Assembly (NCBI GenBank): GCA_021841025.1
Contig: JAKBWA010000081.1
Coordinates: forward strand, 1-49,626
DNA from: Bacillota bacterium
GTDB lineage: Bacteria; Bacillota; Sulfobacillia; Sulfobacillales; Sulfobacillaceae
Length of the DNA stretch: 49,626 nucleotides
Direction: 5' to 3'
The notes beneath the pieces are model-generated. The model did no database searches. It worked only from the letters and a program-made list of their open reading frames with translations, and was not told the DNA's origin. A program made the position numbers and the translations under genes. This document shows positions 9,065 to 19,498 of this stretch, piece by piece. Each line of letters starts with the position of its first letter. Position 1 is the first letter of the stretch.

Positions 9065-10858
9065 CTATCCCTCCTTTCCTATACGAGCAGCATCCCACGG
9101 ATCTGATGCACGGCTTAGTTGATCCTCAGCCAGTTGGCCCTGCACTTCCTGAATTTCACGAAAAAGTTCGGGAGAATTCTCGCCTTGTTTGAGGCGAGCC
9201 ATCAACTGGTTCCATCTATCTATACCGTGTTGTCTCTTGATGGCCTTGAGAACATCTTCAACCGCTCTTGCACCACCATTGGGACCGTCATAAGCCAATG
9301 CCTCTAACATTAAAGAGCGAACATTGGTGTCCATGGAATCAATTTGCGACGTCAATTCCGATACTGATGCCCCTTGTTCCAGGTCTTCCAAAATTTTCGT
9401 CAAATCATGCTCTATGATCCATTCGGGCAATGTCTCCCGTACCTTTCCTACATGTTCTGGATGCCGAACTAAAAAGGCCAGCAAATACACATCATGCGAC
9501 CGCCTCTTGACGTTAGAAATAATCCTCTCCATATTATGCCTGTTTTTGGGCGTTATATGCTCATTTCCTTGCTTCATCCCAAAACTCTGTGCTAAAATAC
9601 TTTGATCGACCTGCAACATTTTCGCCATCATCTCAACGTATCCGGATTTTTCCACTGGGTCATTCAACGCCTTCCAGTACGGTTTGATCGTCTCGACCAA
9701 GTCCGCTTTTCCCCGCGCTGTTAAAGAAGAGGAGGGCTCGGCCAGTTGCTCGCGCAACACCGCCTCAAAATAGGGTATGCGTCTTTCCACGCTTTCGGCT
9801 AAGGCGGATGAGCCCTTTTCCCGTAAAAATTCGTCAGGATCTTTTCCGCTTGCCAAGAATACGCGGTTGACTTTAACGCCTTCTTGCGAAAGGACAAAAA
9901 ATGCCCGGCTCATGGCTTCTTGCCCCGCCTGGTCGCTGTCATAGAGCAAGTCTGCTTCTTGGCCATAACGAGCCAATACCCTCGCATGTTCCTTGCTAAG
10001 TGCTGTTCCTAAACTTGCGACCGCCTGCTTTAAGCCGGCTTCGTGACAAGCGATGACATCGAAATATCCTTCAACTAGTAGTGGCCGTTTGCCCTGGCGC
10101 CAAAATTTACGCGCTGAATGTTCTCCGTAAAGCACGCTGCTCTTATGAAATAGCGGCGTTTCCGGGGAGTTAAGATATTTCGGTTCCTGGTCGGCTTCGA
10201 TCGCCCGTCCGCCAAAGCCAATAAGCTGTCCACGATGATTCCGGATGGGAAACATAATCCGTTGCCGCCAACGGTCATAAACGCCGTTTCCTTCCTTGCG
10301 AGCAGTGACCACCCCGGCTTCTATCATTTCAGATTCACTCACTCCGTGCCTTGATAGAAACTGGCTGAGAGCATTCCATGATTTTGGCGCATAACCCAGT
10401 TCAAACTGCTTTTGAGCTTCCGGACGAATCTGACGGCTTTCAAGATATTGCCCGAATATGTCATGATATTGATTAGTGCTAAGTTGAAAAAATTCCTGGC
10501 TCCACTCCATAACGGCCTGAAGCCGGCTAAAATGGCGGTGGAAATCGGATTTATCCTCTCTTTCCCCTCTGGGTATGCCGACTTCGGCAGCCAGCATGTC
10601 CACGGCTTCAATGAAAGTTAGTCCGTCATGTTCCATCAAAAATGTGAAGACCGTTCCTCCTTTATGGCACCCGAAACAATAAAATAGCTGTTGATGGGAG
10701 TCCACACTAAACGACGGCGTTTTTTCTTGATGAAAGGGACACAATCCCCAAAATTTCTTGCCCTTTTGCTTTAGACTGACAGAACGTCCGATCACTTCAA
10801 CAATATCGGCAGCTTCTCTCACTGCATTGGTCCAAACCTCATATGTGGAATCCACCAT
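9065..10858 (-). CDS. dnaG: DNA primase
   Basis: Makes RNA primers at the replication fork. The N-terminal CHC2 zinc domain shows C40, H43, C61 and C64 (CPFH and CFGC). The catalytic core follows, with the Toprim glutamate in LLVEGYFDV and the acidic DSDQAG motif, then a C-terminal helicase-interaction region. The length of 597 is typical. Start ATG 10858 has GGAGTG eight bases upstream. It is followed directly by rpoD, the classic dnaG-rpoD arrangement, but without rpsU, which in this genome lies at 31 kb. Confidence 0.96.
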   Translation of the reverse strand: MVDSTYEVWTNAVREAADIVEVIGRSVSLKQKGKKFWGLCPFHQEKTPSFSVDSHQQLFYCFGCHKGGTVFTFLMEHDGLTFIEAVDMLAAEVGIPRGEREDKSDFHRHFSRLQAVMEWSQEFFQLSTNQYHDIFGQYLESRQIRPEAQKQFELGYAPKSWNALSQFLSRHGVSESEMIEAGVVTARKEGNGVYDRWRQRIMFPIRNHRGQLIGFGGRAIEADQEPKYLNSPETPLFHKSSVLYGEHSARKFWRQGKRPLLVEGYFDVIACHEAGLKQAVASLGTALSKEHARVLARYGQEADLLYDSDQAGQEAMSRAFFVLSQEGVKVNRVFLASGKDPDEFLREKGSSALAESVERRIPYFEAVLREQLAEPSSSLTARGKADLVETIKPYWKALNDPVEKSGYVEMMAKMLQVDQSILAQSFGMKQGNEHITPKNRHNMERIISNVKRRSHDVYLLAFLVRHPEHVGKVRETLPEWIIEHDLTKILEDLEQGASVSELTSQIDSMDTNVRSLMLEALAYDGPNGGARAVEDVLKAIKRQHGIDRWNQLMARLKQGENSPELFREIQEVQGQLAEDQLSRASDPWDAARIGKEG

Positions 10859-10942
10859 CAGGAATCACTCCAGTCCATGAGAAAAAATTCGCCGCCGAAG
10901 TCAATATTCCTGCTTCTTTTTTCATAATGACGCGGAATGAAG

Positions 10943-10983
10943 AAAAAAAATCCCCGGTCGAAGAATCGCGACAAATCGACCGG
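10943..10983 (-). terminator. Intrinsic terminator in the dnaG leader
   Basis: On the minus strand CCGGTCGA (10983-10976) pairs perfectly with TCGACCGG (10961-10954), followed by GGA and eight T. It is as strong as any terminator in the window, yet no gene lies upstream of it for over a kilobase. It may be a leader attenuator for dnaG-rpoD, or the end of an unannotated RNA. Confidence 0.7.
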
Positions 10984-11010
10984 TTTATCATTCACATTTC
11001 AATTATTATG

Positions 11011-11029
11011 ATTGTACCATAAATTATGG
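11011..11029 (-). promoter_or_regulatory. Candidate extended -10 promoter with overlapping palindrome
   Basis: On the minus strand TGGTACAAT (11019-11011) is an extended -10 box (TGnTACAAT). A 13-bp palindrome, CCATAA-N-TTATGG (11017-11029), overlaps its upstream edge and could be an operator. Transcripts from here would run through the terminator at 10943-10983 before reaching dnaG. A second possible -35 (TTGACT) lies closer to dnaG, without a clear -10. Confidence 0.4.
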
Positions 11030-12233
11030 CGTTCTTTGGGGTTCTTTAACGAAAAAATATATATTTCTATGCCCCCGTAAGCAGCAGCAATCCCTAAACC
11101 TGTTCACACCCCATGCATTCCTTTGCTAGTCACGACAACTCTCTTTTTCGAGGATTTCCTATAGCGATTGATTTGTGCTGTGCACCTCACCGCGTGCACT
11201 CGGGCAACATGCCTGCATCTTGCACAGCAACCAGTTGGTGGCCCGCTTGTGACGGCCGGTCTTTCCTTTGTTATGAAAATCTTGTCATAATGAATAGCGA
11301 GTTATCGGAAGACCGAAAGAGAACAAAAAGTCTCGGAGGTGGCACACACCGAGGCTTCGGATAACTCTATTGGACTAAACCGCGATCGATCGGCGACCGC
11401 TATGGGTAATCAATCGCGATACCCTCCACGGGTATGCAGCAATATATCGCACGACACAACATGTTTCTGGCATTACGCAGAGAGGTATTTCGATAATATT
11501 TCATGGTGCTAACCTTCTTCCACCTAGCTCCGTCGCCGCCACCAAGCCTAATCCATTATACGATCACCAACCCCGGCTTTCGCAAGAAGGGAAAATGTTT
11601 GCATCCAGATCACGGAAGTGTTTAGACCACCGCGAAGCGGTTTCGTCCAACAAAGGTTATGGCCAGCTACCGGTTATGTGAAGCAGTCCCCGAAAAATCG
11701 TGTCCCGACACCGTTTGGCTTGTGCGAGTGCTGAACCATAACGGATGGCTAATCGATTCCCCAAGTAACGGCACGAATGCCTTGCTCTGGCATAAACATC
11801 GGGTTTTTGCCGTGGACATCCCCGGCGCCGTTCCCGACCGATGTCACCCGCTATGATGAGAAGTCCTAGGCCTCCCCGCGTTGGTACGGGGCCTGCCATT
11901 TGGGGCGATACTGTCCATAACCGGGAGCTTTCCCTAACCTCAAGCGTCTGAGAATAATTCACAGAACAGAATCCAGTAGTTTAGCATGGTGTTAAACTCG
12001 GGTCCCTTCGCGTATAAGAAATTCTCCGGCTGTTCCCCCTTTACACCCCGAATTCCTCATGCCCGCGTGCCCGGAACCAAAACTGAAGGCGATCACGCCA
12101 AATAACCGTTGCAGATTTTTTGCATGATGAACAACACAATCAAAAATTTGTGATACTATTTCATCTCATTTACCAACATTGCATGGGTTCCTTTTCCTAC
12201 CACGACATCTCGCATAGAACACATGGAGTCATC
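11030..12233. other. Gene-poor region between dnaG and ppdK
   Basis: About 1.2 kb with no gene I can support. Open frames on both strands are short, lack ribosome binding sites and do not look like conserved proteins. The stretch 11650-12060 read on the minus strand has weakly protein-like segments in shifting frames, compatible with a decayed gene or insertion sequence. Several hairpins occur, for example ATACCC-N5-GGGTAT near 11430 and the larger structure at 11299-11367. Confidence 0.5.
11299..11367. repeat. 69-nt inverted-repeat structure, candidate structured RNA
   Basis: GAGTTATCGGAAG (11299-11311) and CTTCGGATAACTC (11355-11367) pair over 13 positions with one mismatch. Inside lies a second stem, AGTCTCGG with CCGAGGCT (7 of 8 pairs). 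The nested arrangement, with an A-rich bulge between stems, looks like a folded RNA or a mobile-element end. No T tract follows on either strand. Confidence 0.45.
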
Positions 12234-12279
12234 TTAAGAAAAGCCGAAGCGATGGCAAAAATTGCTGTTCGCCATCGCT
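12234..12279 (-). terminator. Terminator after ppdK
   Basis: AGCGATGGC and GCCATCGCT form a perfect 9-bp stem (12248-12256 and 12271-12279), followed on the minus strand by TCGGCTTTTCTTAAG. It lies about 60 bases after the ppdK stop and is the natural end of the long operon. Confidence 0.6.
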
Positions 12280-12339
12280 CGCGTTTGAGAATTTTCGGCC
12301 TCCATCTTGTTGCTGCGTATTGAGGGTGAGGGCGTCGTG

Positions 12340-14973
12340 CTAGTGCGTCCTGAGCTTGGCTTGAGCAGCAGCCAGACGGGCAATCGGAACTCGGTACGGC
12401 GAGGCACTCACGTAGCTCAGATTCACAATATGGCAAAATTCGATGGAAGCAGGATCTCCACCGTGTTCGCCGCAAATTCCCACCTTTAGGTCGGGCCGGG
12501 TTTTGCGTCCGTCGGCCAGGGCGATTTCTATCAATCTTCCCACCCCGTCTCGGTCCAGCACCATAAAGGGATTATCCGTAAGAATTTTTTCGGCCAGATA
12601 ATGCGGCAAAAACTTGCTTTCGGCATCATCCCGGCTAAATCCAAAGGTTGTTTGGGTCAGATCATTTGTGCCAAACGAGAAGAATTCCGCTTCCTCGGCA
12701 ATAGTTCCGGCAATAAGAGCCGCCCGGGGAATTTCAATCATCGTACCGATTTTGTAGGGCAAGGCAATGTTCTCAGCCGTTTGAACCTGCTCATTGACTT
12801 GGGCAATGAGATCTTTCATTTTCGTGAGTTCAGCCATAGTACCCACCAAAGGTATCATAACCTCTACCAGGGGGTTATACCCCTCATGCAGTAACTGGGC
12901 CTGTGCTTGGAAAATTGCCTGGGCCTGCATAGCATAAATTTCTGGATACACAATCCCCAAGCGAACCCCTCGAAAACCCAGCATGGGATTGAACTCAAAC
13001 AGTGTTCTGGCCCGCCGTAAGACGGCTTCCAGACGCACCACATCATCCATGCGTTGCTCTTCTTTCGCAAGGGCCAGTTCCTTTTCCGTGTCAGGAATAT
13101 TGGGGAGAAATTCGTGCAAAGGTGGATCCAGTAACCGAATTGTCACGGCATAACCATTCATAGCCCGGAGAATACCGTAAAAATCACTCTGCTGCATCGG
13201 CAATAGCTGGTCTAAGGCCTTTTGTCTCTCTGCCAAAGATTCTGCCAGGATCATTTTTTGCATGACCGGCAACCGGTCCTGCCCCATAAACATATGCTCA
13301 GTGCGGCACAACCCGACCCCTTGTGCGCCAAAATTGCGTGCGATTTGTGCGTCTTCAGGAGTATCGGCATTGGCTTCTACGCCCAACTCTTTCATCTCAT
13401 CAGCCCACTGCAACAGGGTGCTGAAATCATTGGACAGACCCGGTTCGACTGTTTTCACTAATCCTAGCACCACCCGGCCGCTACCGCCATCAATCGTCAA
13501 GACGTCATTGTGGGCAACCTTCACATCTCCAACATAGAACACTTCATGGGCGAGATCGATGCTGAGGACCTCGCAGCCAGTGACAGCGGGTTTTCCCATC
13601 CCTCGCGCGACAATGGCAGCGTGCGAGGTCATTCCCCCACGACTGGTTAACACTCCTTGCGCGGCAACAATGCCGTGAATATCATCGGGAGTCGTCTCCG
13701 GGCGGACCAGGATGACTTTTTCTCCTTGGTTTCCCCGAGCTTCGGCTTCATCGGCAGTAAAAACGACTCTGCCTGAGGCTGCCCCCGGAGAGGCCGGCAA
13801 CCCTTGAGCCAACACATCCAACTCCACATGAGGATCAATCTGCCGGTAAAGAAGGCGTGAGACCTGCTCAAGTTCTTGCCGTAAAATAGCTTCTTCCCGG
13901 GTTATCACACCTTCTGTAACCAGGTCCACCGCGATTTTGACACTGGCCCCGGCAGTCCGTTTTCCTGTGCGGGTTTGCAATACATACAATTTTTCACGCT
14001 CAACCGTGAATTCAATATCCTGCATGTCGCGATAATGTTTTTCCAACAGGGCACACACTTCGGTCAGTTCCTGAAAAGTCTTAGGCATTTCCGTAGCCAT
14101 TTCTCCTATGGCTTTGGGCGTTCTGATTCCCGCAACCACGTCCTCACCCTGAGCATTAGTGAGATACTCTCCGTACATTCCCGGTTCCCCCGTGTTGGGA
14201 TTGCGGGTAAACAATACACCGGTCGCCGAGGTGTCTCCCATGTTGCCAAAGACCATGGTCTGCACATTAACCGCGGTCCCCAATGTTTCCGCAATCTTGT
14301 TTAAACGGCGATATACGATGGCCCGGGGATTCTTCCACGAATCGAAAACAGCTTTTATGGCCATTTCCAGTTGTTCGTGGGTATCCTCGGGAAATTCCCG
14401 TTCACTGGACTTCCGAACTAACTCCTTATACTTCTGGACCACCTTTTCCAAATCCGTTTCGCTTAAATCCGTATCCAGCTTTATGCCCCGATCCTCTTTC
14501 ATTTCTTCCAAAATGGCTTCAAATAGGCGATGCTCCATATGCATCACGACATTGCCAAACATTTGAATAAACCGGCGGTAGCTGTCTAAGGCAAACCGCC
14601 GGTTTTGCGTGAGTTTTGCCAAACCCTCGGTCGTTTCCGTATTGAGGCCGAGGTTGAGAACGGTATCCATCATTCCTGGCATTGATATGGGAGCACCCGA
14701 ACGCACCGAAACCAGCAAAGGTTTGGCCGGATCACCTAAAGTCCGAGATACTTTCTTCTCTAAATTCGCAAGATTTTCCCACGTTTCTTCCATCATTCCA
14801 TCTGGAAACCGGTCTAACTCTTGATAGCGATTGCAGGCTTCCGTGGTAATGGTAAATCCGGGAGGAACCGGCAAGCCGATACGGCTCATCTCCGCTAACC
14901 CAGCGCCCTTTCCTCCCAGTAACTCACGTTGATTGGCCCGTCCTTGCTCGAATGCAAAAACATATCGAGACAT
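12340..14973 (-). CDS. ppdK: Pyruvate, phosphate dikinase
   Basis: Interconverts pyruvate + ATP + Pi and PEP + AMP + PPi. The 877 residues hold the N-terminal nucleotide-binding domain (LLGGKGAGLAEM near residue 20), the swivelling phosphohistidine domain with GGMTSHAAIVARGMGKP near 450 (catalytic His after Thr-Ser), and the C-terminal PEP/pyruvate barrel ending with the GICGEHGGDP block. I start at ATG 14973 (MSRYVFAFEQG), with AGGAGG 12 bases upstream. The frame stays open to 15084, but that stretch overlaps ppsR and is not conserved. The Thr next to the active His is the target of the PpsR regulator encoded directly upstream. Confidence 0.96.
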   Translation of the reverse strand: MSRYVFAFEQGRANQRELLGGKGAGLAEMSRIGLPVPPGFTITTEACNRYQELDRFPDGMMEETWENLANLEKKVSRTLGDPAKPLLVSVRSGAPISMPGMMDTVLNLGLNTETTEGLAKLTQNRRFALDSYRRFIQMFGNVVMHMEHRLFEAILEEMKEDRGIKLDTDLSETDLEKVVQKYKELVRKSSEREFPEDTHEQLEMAIKAVFDSWKNPRAIVYRRLNKIAETLGTAVNVQTMVFGNMGDTSATGVLFTRNPNTGEPGMYGEYLTNAQGEDVVAGIRTPKAIGEMATEMPKTFQELTEVCALLEKHYRDMQDIEFTVEREKLYVLQTRTGKRTAGASVKIAVDLVTEGVITREEAILRQELEQVSRLLYRQIDPHVELDVLAQGLPASPGAASGRVVFTADEAEARGNQGEKVILVRPETTPDDIHGIVAAQGVLTSRGGMTSHAAIVARGMGKPAVTGCEVLSIDLAHEVFYVGDVKVAHNDVLTIDGGSGRVVLGLVKTVEPGLSNDFSTLLQWADEMKELGVEANADTPEDAQIARNFGAQGVGLCRTEHMFMGQDRLPVMQKMILAESLAERQKALDQLLPMQQSDFYGILRAMNGYAVTIRLLDPPLHEFLPNIPDTEKELALAKEEQRMDDVVRLEAVLRRARTLFEFNPMLGFRGVRLGIVYPEIYAMQAQAIFQAQAQLLHEGYNPLVEVMIPLVGTMAELTKMKDLIAQVNEQVQTAENIALPYKIGTMIEIPRAALIAGTIAEEAEFFSFGTNDLTQTTFGFSRDDAESKFLPHYLAEKILTDNPFMVLDRDGVGRLIEIALADGRKTRPDLKVGICGEHGGDPASIEFCHIVNLSYVSASPYRVPIARLAAAQAKLRTH

Positions 14974-14975
14974 TT

Positions 14976-15788
14976 TCAGTAATGTCCTCCTTGTCGTATC
15001 TCTAGTACGCGTGTAGCCGTTTCTTCCACAGCATGATTGCTGACATCCAGTACCGGACATTTTAAGCGGTTGAACACGTCCCACGCATAGTCTAATTCTG
15101 CCATAATTCGCTCCATCGTGGCATACTGAGCCGATGATCCCAGCCCGAGGGATTTCAAACGCTGCCGTCTGATACTCATCAGAAGCTCCGCATCGATGAT
15201 CAGCCCAATACTCTTGTTTCTGGCTTCCTGAAAGACTTCCTGGGGTACGGGCACTTCGGGAACGAGGGGAACGTTCGCCACTTTTAGCCGGTGATTAGCC
15301 AAATACAGACTCACTGGCGTCTTGCTGGTGCGAGACACCCCCAAGAGCACGATATCCGCTTCGCGAATGCCCCGGGGATCTTTGCCGTCATCGTACTTGA
15401 CGGCAAATTCTACCGCGTCGACTCGGTCAAAATACTCCCGATCGAGACGGTGGGACAAGCCTGGAATAAGTCTGGGCTTGAGATCCAGAGTTTTTTGCAA
15501 AGCTTGGATAACAGGACCCATAACATCAACGGTTTGCACTCCTAATTCCTGGGCCCTGCACATCAAGTGCTCACTCAAATCCGGACGCACCAACGTATAA
15601 ACGACAATGGCAGCTTCCCCGGCCGCTCTGTCCAGTATTCTGTCAATGCCCTGGGAGTCTAATATATTGGATAGCCGCTCAATGCGAATATCGGCATGTT
15701 CAAATTGTATTGCCGCGCCATGGGCTACCCGCTCAGCCGTTTCGCCCAGCGAATCCGACACGATATAGATTCTCGCGTAATGGGCCAA
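14976..15788 (-). CDS. ppsR: PPDK regulatory protein (DUF299 kinase/phosphotransferase)
   Basis: Bifunctional regulator of the DUF299 family that inactivates PPDK by ADP-dependent phosphorylation of the active-site Thr and reactivates it by Pi-dependent removal. The 270 residues begin with the family-typical YIVSDSLGETAERV and contain the P-loop-like GVSRTSKTPVSLYLA near residue 150. The start is TTG (15788-15786), with AGGGGG eight bases upstream. The stop is two bases from the ppdK start, so regulator and target are translationally linked. The Bacillus relative is yqfL; the immediate ppdK neighbour fixes the PPDK rather than PEP-synthase assignment. Confidence 0.92.
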   Translation of the reverse strand: MAHYARIYIVSDSLGETAERVAHGAAIQFEHADIRIERLSNILDSQGIDRILDRAAGEAAIVVYTLVRPDLSEHLMCRAQELGVQTVDVMGPVIQALQKTLDLKPRLIPGLSHRLDREYFDRVDAVEFAVKYDDGKDPRGIREADIVLLGVSRTSKTPVSLYLANHRLKVANVPLVPEVPVPQEVFQEARNKSIGLIIDAELLMSIRRQRLKSLGLGSSAQYATMERIMAELDYAWDVFNRLKCPVLDVSNHAVEETATRVLEIRQGGHY

Positions 15789-15799
15789 GTTTTTTCCCC

Positions 15800-17842
15800 C
15801 TATCCGGAAATCTTGCGGATGTCAAAAAACATATTGTAGGCTTTGCGTCCATAGGCTAGCAATTGCCCCCGTTTAGTTCTCACCGTGATATCCGGGTCGT
15901 TGATTAACACGGCTTCAAAAAGAGCATCAATAGCATCCGACAACTCTTGAACAGCTTTCCACCATGCTTCCATCGAGTCCTGGCAATTCATCGCCATTTG
16001 AATGGCTTCCCAAACACGTTTCTCCACATCCAGTTCCCAGGCCGGAGGAGTATCCGGTATCTCAACCCCTGGCATTACACGGTCTATGCGTTTAAATGCC
16101 AAGGACACATGCTCCCAATTTGGATCGTGCAAAATCTGGTCTAAGAATTCCAGCCGGCCTGCATAGTCCGACCAGGGGAAGTCAGCACTGAATACAGCTT
16201 GAGATTTTCTTATCGGGATATTTCTTTCGGATTCGAGATAATTCTCAAGCCTGGTTACAACCAAATCATAAGACTCATTAACGGCTCCTTGGTCAATACC
16301 TAGAACATTTCCGGCTAACTGGAACAGCTCCTGGGAAGAGCTCGGCCAGACATGAGATTCGGCCAAAATCCGGCCAATAGCCAATGCTCCGCGTCTCAAC
16401 CCAAAAGGATCCTCGGATCCGGTCGGTTTCAGACCATGAGCCACGCCTTCCAATAACGTATCCAATCTATCAAGCAGAACCAGAATCTGTCCAGGCAAGG
16501 ACAAGGGAATCGCATCTTGGGCAGAGGCTGGATGATACTGTTCGCCTATGGCCGTGGCCACATCGTCCGGCAATCCCTCAATCCGGGCGTAAATTTGACC
16601 CATGACCCCTTGCAACTCAGGAAATTCCTGAACCACTTGGGTAAGCAGATCCGTCTTATACAGCTCAATGGTGGTTTTCAAATTCCGTTTTAATGCGGCG
16701 TCCAAGGGCCAGAGATGATGAGTCGCATCCCATAGCGCATGGACTCTCTCAATCTTATTCCCATAGGTTCCCAGTTTCTGATGGAAAACGATCTGATCCA
16801 ATTGAGGTCGGTAATCTTTCAAGTGGTGGCGCAAGTCATTGTGATAAAAATACAAAGCATCTTGAAGCCTGGCCCGCAGAACCTTTTCATTCCCCCGCCT
16901 CACGGCATCTAAATCCACTCCCATGCCATTGCGAACACCAATAAAATAAGGCAGAAGCTGATGGGCCTCATCACGCACCGGGAAATATCGTTGATGAACA
17001 CGCATGGACGTGATCAGAATCGGTGCCGGAATTTCTAAGAATTCCCCCTCAAAATGGCCGAGAAAGGGTACAGGCCACTCCACCAATTGGGTGACTTCCT
17101 CCAACAAAGCCTCATGAGATTCCACATGCCCTAAGACACTTGAGGCCAGCCGACTCGCCTCGGTTTCAATGACTTTCTTGCGTTCTTCGGGGTCTAACAT
17201 GACTAATCCCCGATTCAAAGCGTCTCGGTAAGATTCTATGCCATTGAGGTCCAGAGCGTCTGGATAATCGGTTCGGTTTCCATAGGTCAAGGGGCGGGAA
17301 GACACGCCGGCCACAGTCATGGGCACCAACGTATCATCTATCCAGAGACTGCACCACCGAACGGGTCGAATGAACCGGTAATCTTCTTCTCCCCAACGCA
17401 TGCTCCGGGGTAAGGGAATGGCTGCAAAAGCGTTTTCGATAGCCGGGGCAATCAATTCTTCAAGGGGCAACACCGGTTGGTCAATATGAGCCACCACATA
17501 TCTTTTTTCTCCTTCGCCCGTAGACTCGACGTCGTCCGGGGATACGCCGAGCCGGCGGCAAAATCCCAACAGAGCGGGTGTCGGCCTATTGTCTTTATAC
17601 GCAGTGGCCCACAAAGGACCACGAATTCTCTCGCGTAACGGTGATTGCGCCTCGGATGCCTCACCCATCACCACCAGACGCCGGGGCGTTGCGAGAGCCC
17701 TGAGGTTATTGACTGGGATGCGCACACGGCTAAGCTCTTCTTGGACGAGATCCCCAAAGTTTGTGCTTATATCACGCAGGTACTGACTGGGAATTTCCTC
17801 ACAGCCCACTTCCACGAAAAATTGACGCCTACCACCTGTCAT
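15800..17842 (-). CDS. glyS: Glycyl-tRNA synthetase beta subunit
   Basis: Beta subunit of the bacterial alpha2beta2 glycyl-tRNA synthetase. The 680-residue protein begins [11 protein letters not shown] and contains the conserved HQRYFPVRD segment, the long HD-like central part with [10 protein letters not shown], and [13 protein letters not shown] near 490. The C-terminal DALR-like anticodon-binding region ends at 680. Length matches the family. The start overlaps the glyQ stop as ATGA, with GAGGAGG upstream. Confidence 0.96.
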   Translation of the reverse strand: MTGGRRQFFVEVGCEEIPSQYLRDISTNFGDLVQEELSRVRIPVNNLRALATPRRLVVMGEASEAQSPLRERIRGPLWATAYKDNRPTPALLGFCRRLGVSPDDVESTGEGEKRYVVAHIDQPVLPLEELIAPAIENAFAAIPLPRSMRWGEEDYRFIRPVRWCSLWIDDTLVPMTVAGVSSRPLTYGNRTDYPDALDLNGIESYRDALNRGLVMLDPEERKKVIETEASRLASSVLGHVESHEALLEEVTQLVEWPVPFLGHFEGEFLEIPAPILITSMRVHQRYFPVRDEAHQLLPYFIGVRNGMGVDLDAVRRGNEKVLRARLQDALYFYHNDLRHHLKDYRPQLDQIVFHQKLGTYGNKIERVHALWDATHHLWPLDAALKRNLKTTIELYKTDLLTQVVQEFPELQGVMGQIYARIEGLPDDVATAIGEQYHPASAQDAIPLSLPGQILVLLDRLDTLLEGVAHGLKPTGSEDPFGLRRGALAIGRILAESHVWPSSSQELFQLAGNVLGIDQGAVNESYDLVVTRLENYLESERNIPIRKSQAVFSADFPWSDYAGRLEFLDQILHDPNWEHVSLAFKRIDRVMPGVEIPDTPPAWELDVEKRVWEAIQMAMNCQDSMEAWWKAVQELSDAIDALFEAVLINDPDITVRTKRGQLLAYGRKAYNMFFDIRKISG

Positions 17843-18714
17843 AACCGCAAAGCCTCCTCGGATTGATCGGACGATTGCAGGTTGTCCAGGTATTTCTCTG
17901 CAGCCATTCGAGAGAGAGTTCTCATTCGTCCTAAATAAGCTTGCCGTTCCGTTACGGAAATTGCCCCAAGGGCATCTAACGTATTAAAAGTATGCGAACA
18001 TTTCAAAATATACTCATATCCGGGTCTGACGATCCCCTTCTCCAAAAGACGCCGGGCCTCATTTTCGTAGAGCTGGAACAGCTGAAACAGTACGGGAGCC
18101 GACGCATATTCAAAACTATAAGCGGCCTGTTCCCACTCGACTTGGCGAAACAAGTCATCATATTTCACCCCTGGCGCCCATTCAATGGCCCAAATCTCGT
18201 CAACACCCGCTAAATAGCTGACCAGCCGTTCTAGTCCATAGGTCAGTTCAGCCGAAACGGGACGACATTCCTGGCCACCCATTTGCTGGAAGTATGTAAA
18301 TTGACTGATTTCCATTCCATCCAGCCAAACTTCCCATCCAATGCCCCAGGCTCCTTGACTCGGCGCCTCCCAGTTGTCTTCTACAAAGCGAATGTCATGA
18401 TGGCGGCGATCCAACCCCAAATATTCCAAACTTCTCAAATAAAGTTCGACAACGTCATCTGGAGCCGGTTTTAGCAACACTTGAAACTGGTGGTGCTGGT
18501 AAACACGATTAGGATTTTCTCCGTACCGTCCGTCAACGGGACGCCTAGATGGTTGAACATAGGCTACACGCCATGATTCTTTGCCTAATGCACGGAAAAA
18601 AGTGAGAGGATTCATGGTTCCCGCTCCCACTTCCATGTCATAAGGTTCGCCAATCATACACTTTTGGTCTTTCCAATAGGTCTTTAAGGCCATCACAACA
18701 TCTTGTAACGTCAA
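17839..18714 (-). CDS. glyQ: Glycyl-tRNA synthetase alpha subunit
   Basis: Catalytic alpha subunit forming glycyl-adenylate. The 291 residues start [14 protein letters not shown] and include [26 protein letters not shown] (class II motif region) and the [11 protein letters not shown] block, all typical. The start codon is TTG and overlaps the recO stop as TTGA, so glyQ depends on coupling to recO; the nearest GGAG is about 14 bases away. No glycine T-box can exist directly upstream, because glyQ is embedded in the operon. Confidence 0.96.
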   Translation of the reverse strand: MTLQDVVMALKTYWKDQKCMIGEPYDMEVGAGTMNPLTFFRALGKESWRVAYVQPSRRPVDGRYGENPNRVYQHHQFQVLLKPAPDDVVELYLRSLEYLGLDRRHHDIRFVEDNWEAPSQGAWGIGWEVWLDGMEISQFTYFQQMGGQECRPVSAELTYGLERLVSYLAGVDEIWAIEWAPGVKYDDLFRQVEWEQAAYSFEYASAPVLFQLFQLYENEARRLLEKGIVRPGYEYILKCSHTFNTLDALGAISVTERQAYLGRMRTLSRMAAEKYLDNLQSSDQSEEALRL

Positions 18715-19496
18715 AATAACCGGTTCCTCTCCTTTCCCGCCATATTCTCCACTTCACGAACAAATTGCCACGATCTTGGCATCCGTCCGATATGGCGTTC
18801 GATATACCGCCCAAAGAGAAAGAATAGCTGATCGCCAATGATTCCCTTGGCTTCATAATTCCCCAATTTCGTGACATTCAGAGCCATCCACCGCTGCCAT
18901 GTTAGCAAGCCTCCCAAGGAAATTTCCATCCCGCGCGATTCCCCTGAAGACGACGGCAGATGTCTGGAACAATACATCACGTCATGCTCCCAGTCTACCC
19001 CGACCGGACTTTGACGGGGAATTTCCCCACAGGCTTCGCATGTCTCCCACTGAGGAAGATAGCCGGCCAGCTTTAACAAGTGCCACCCCGCACTCAGAGA
19101 TGTCGTGAGGTTGGAACCCTCCTGTTGAAGACGATCCCAAGCAGCAATCACCCAGGGAACCACTTCGGGAGCCGGATCTCTTTCTGAAAACATTTCGTCG
19201 ACCAAATCAGCAAGAAGAAGAGCCCAGCTTAACGGGGACAAATCCTTTTGCAATCCGGGGAATCCATCGACTAAATCCACCCCATTCAGTGTATCAAGGG
19301 AGGAGCGTCCGTGATACACTTGACAGATTGCGTAAGATAATGGATATATTCCGGCGAGACGGCTTTTAGGGCGCTTAGCGCCTTTCGCCACCGCCCCGAT
19401 TTTTCCGGACTTAATGCCAAACAAAGTCAAGAGAATATCACTCTCACGATAGGGCTTCGATTTCAATATGAGCATATGATCTTGATATTGAGCCAT
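18711..19496 (-). CDS. recO: DNA repair protein RecO
   Basis: RecFOR-pathway mediator that loads RecA on gapped DNA. The 261-residue protein has the N-terminal OB fold ([14 protein letters not shown], then [18 protein letters not shown]) and a helical domain with a zinc-type CEACG motif and a second Cys/His near CSRH. I choose ATG 19496 (MAQYQDHML), two bases after the era stop. The frame extends 27 codons upstream, but inside era and without conservation. Confidence 0.92.
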   Translation of the reverse strand: MAQYQDHMLILKSKPYRESDILLTLFGIKSGKIGAVAKGAKRPKSRLAGIYPLSYAICQVYHGRSSLDTLNGVDLVDGFPGLQKDLSPLSWALLLADLVDEMFSERDPAPEVVPWVIAAWDRLQQEGSNLTTSLSAGWHLLKLAGYLPQWETCEACGEIPRQSPVGVDWEHDVMYCSRHLPSSSGESRGMEISLGGLLTWQRWMALNVTKLGNYEAKGIIGDQLFFLFGRYIERHIGRMPRSWQFVREVENMAGKERNRLF

Positions 19497-19498
19497 GT

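Noticed and set aside
11657-11962. Overlapping frames of 65 and 101 codons
   Set aside because: No ribosome binding sites, Arg-rich low-quality translation and no family resemblance; more likely decay or chance.
14973-15084. N-terminal extension of ppdK
   Set aside because: It overlaps ppsR, has no family sequence and ignores the Shine-Dalgarno in front of ATG 14973.
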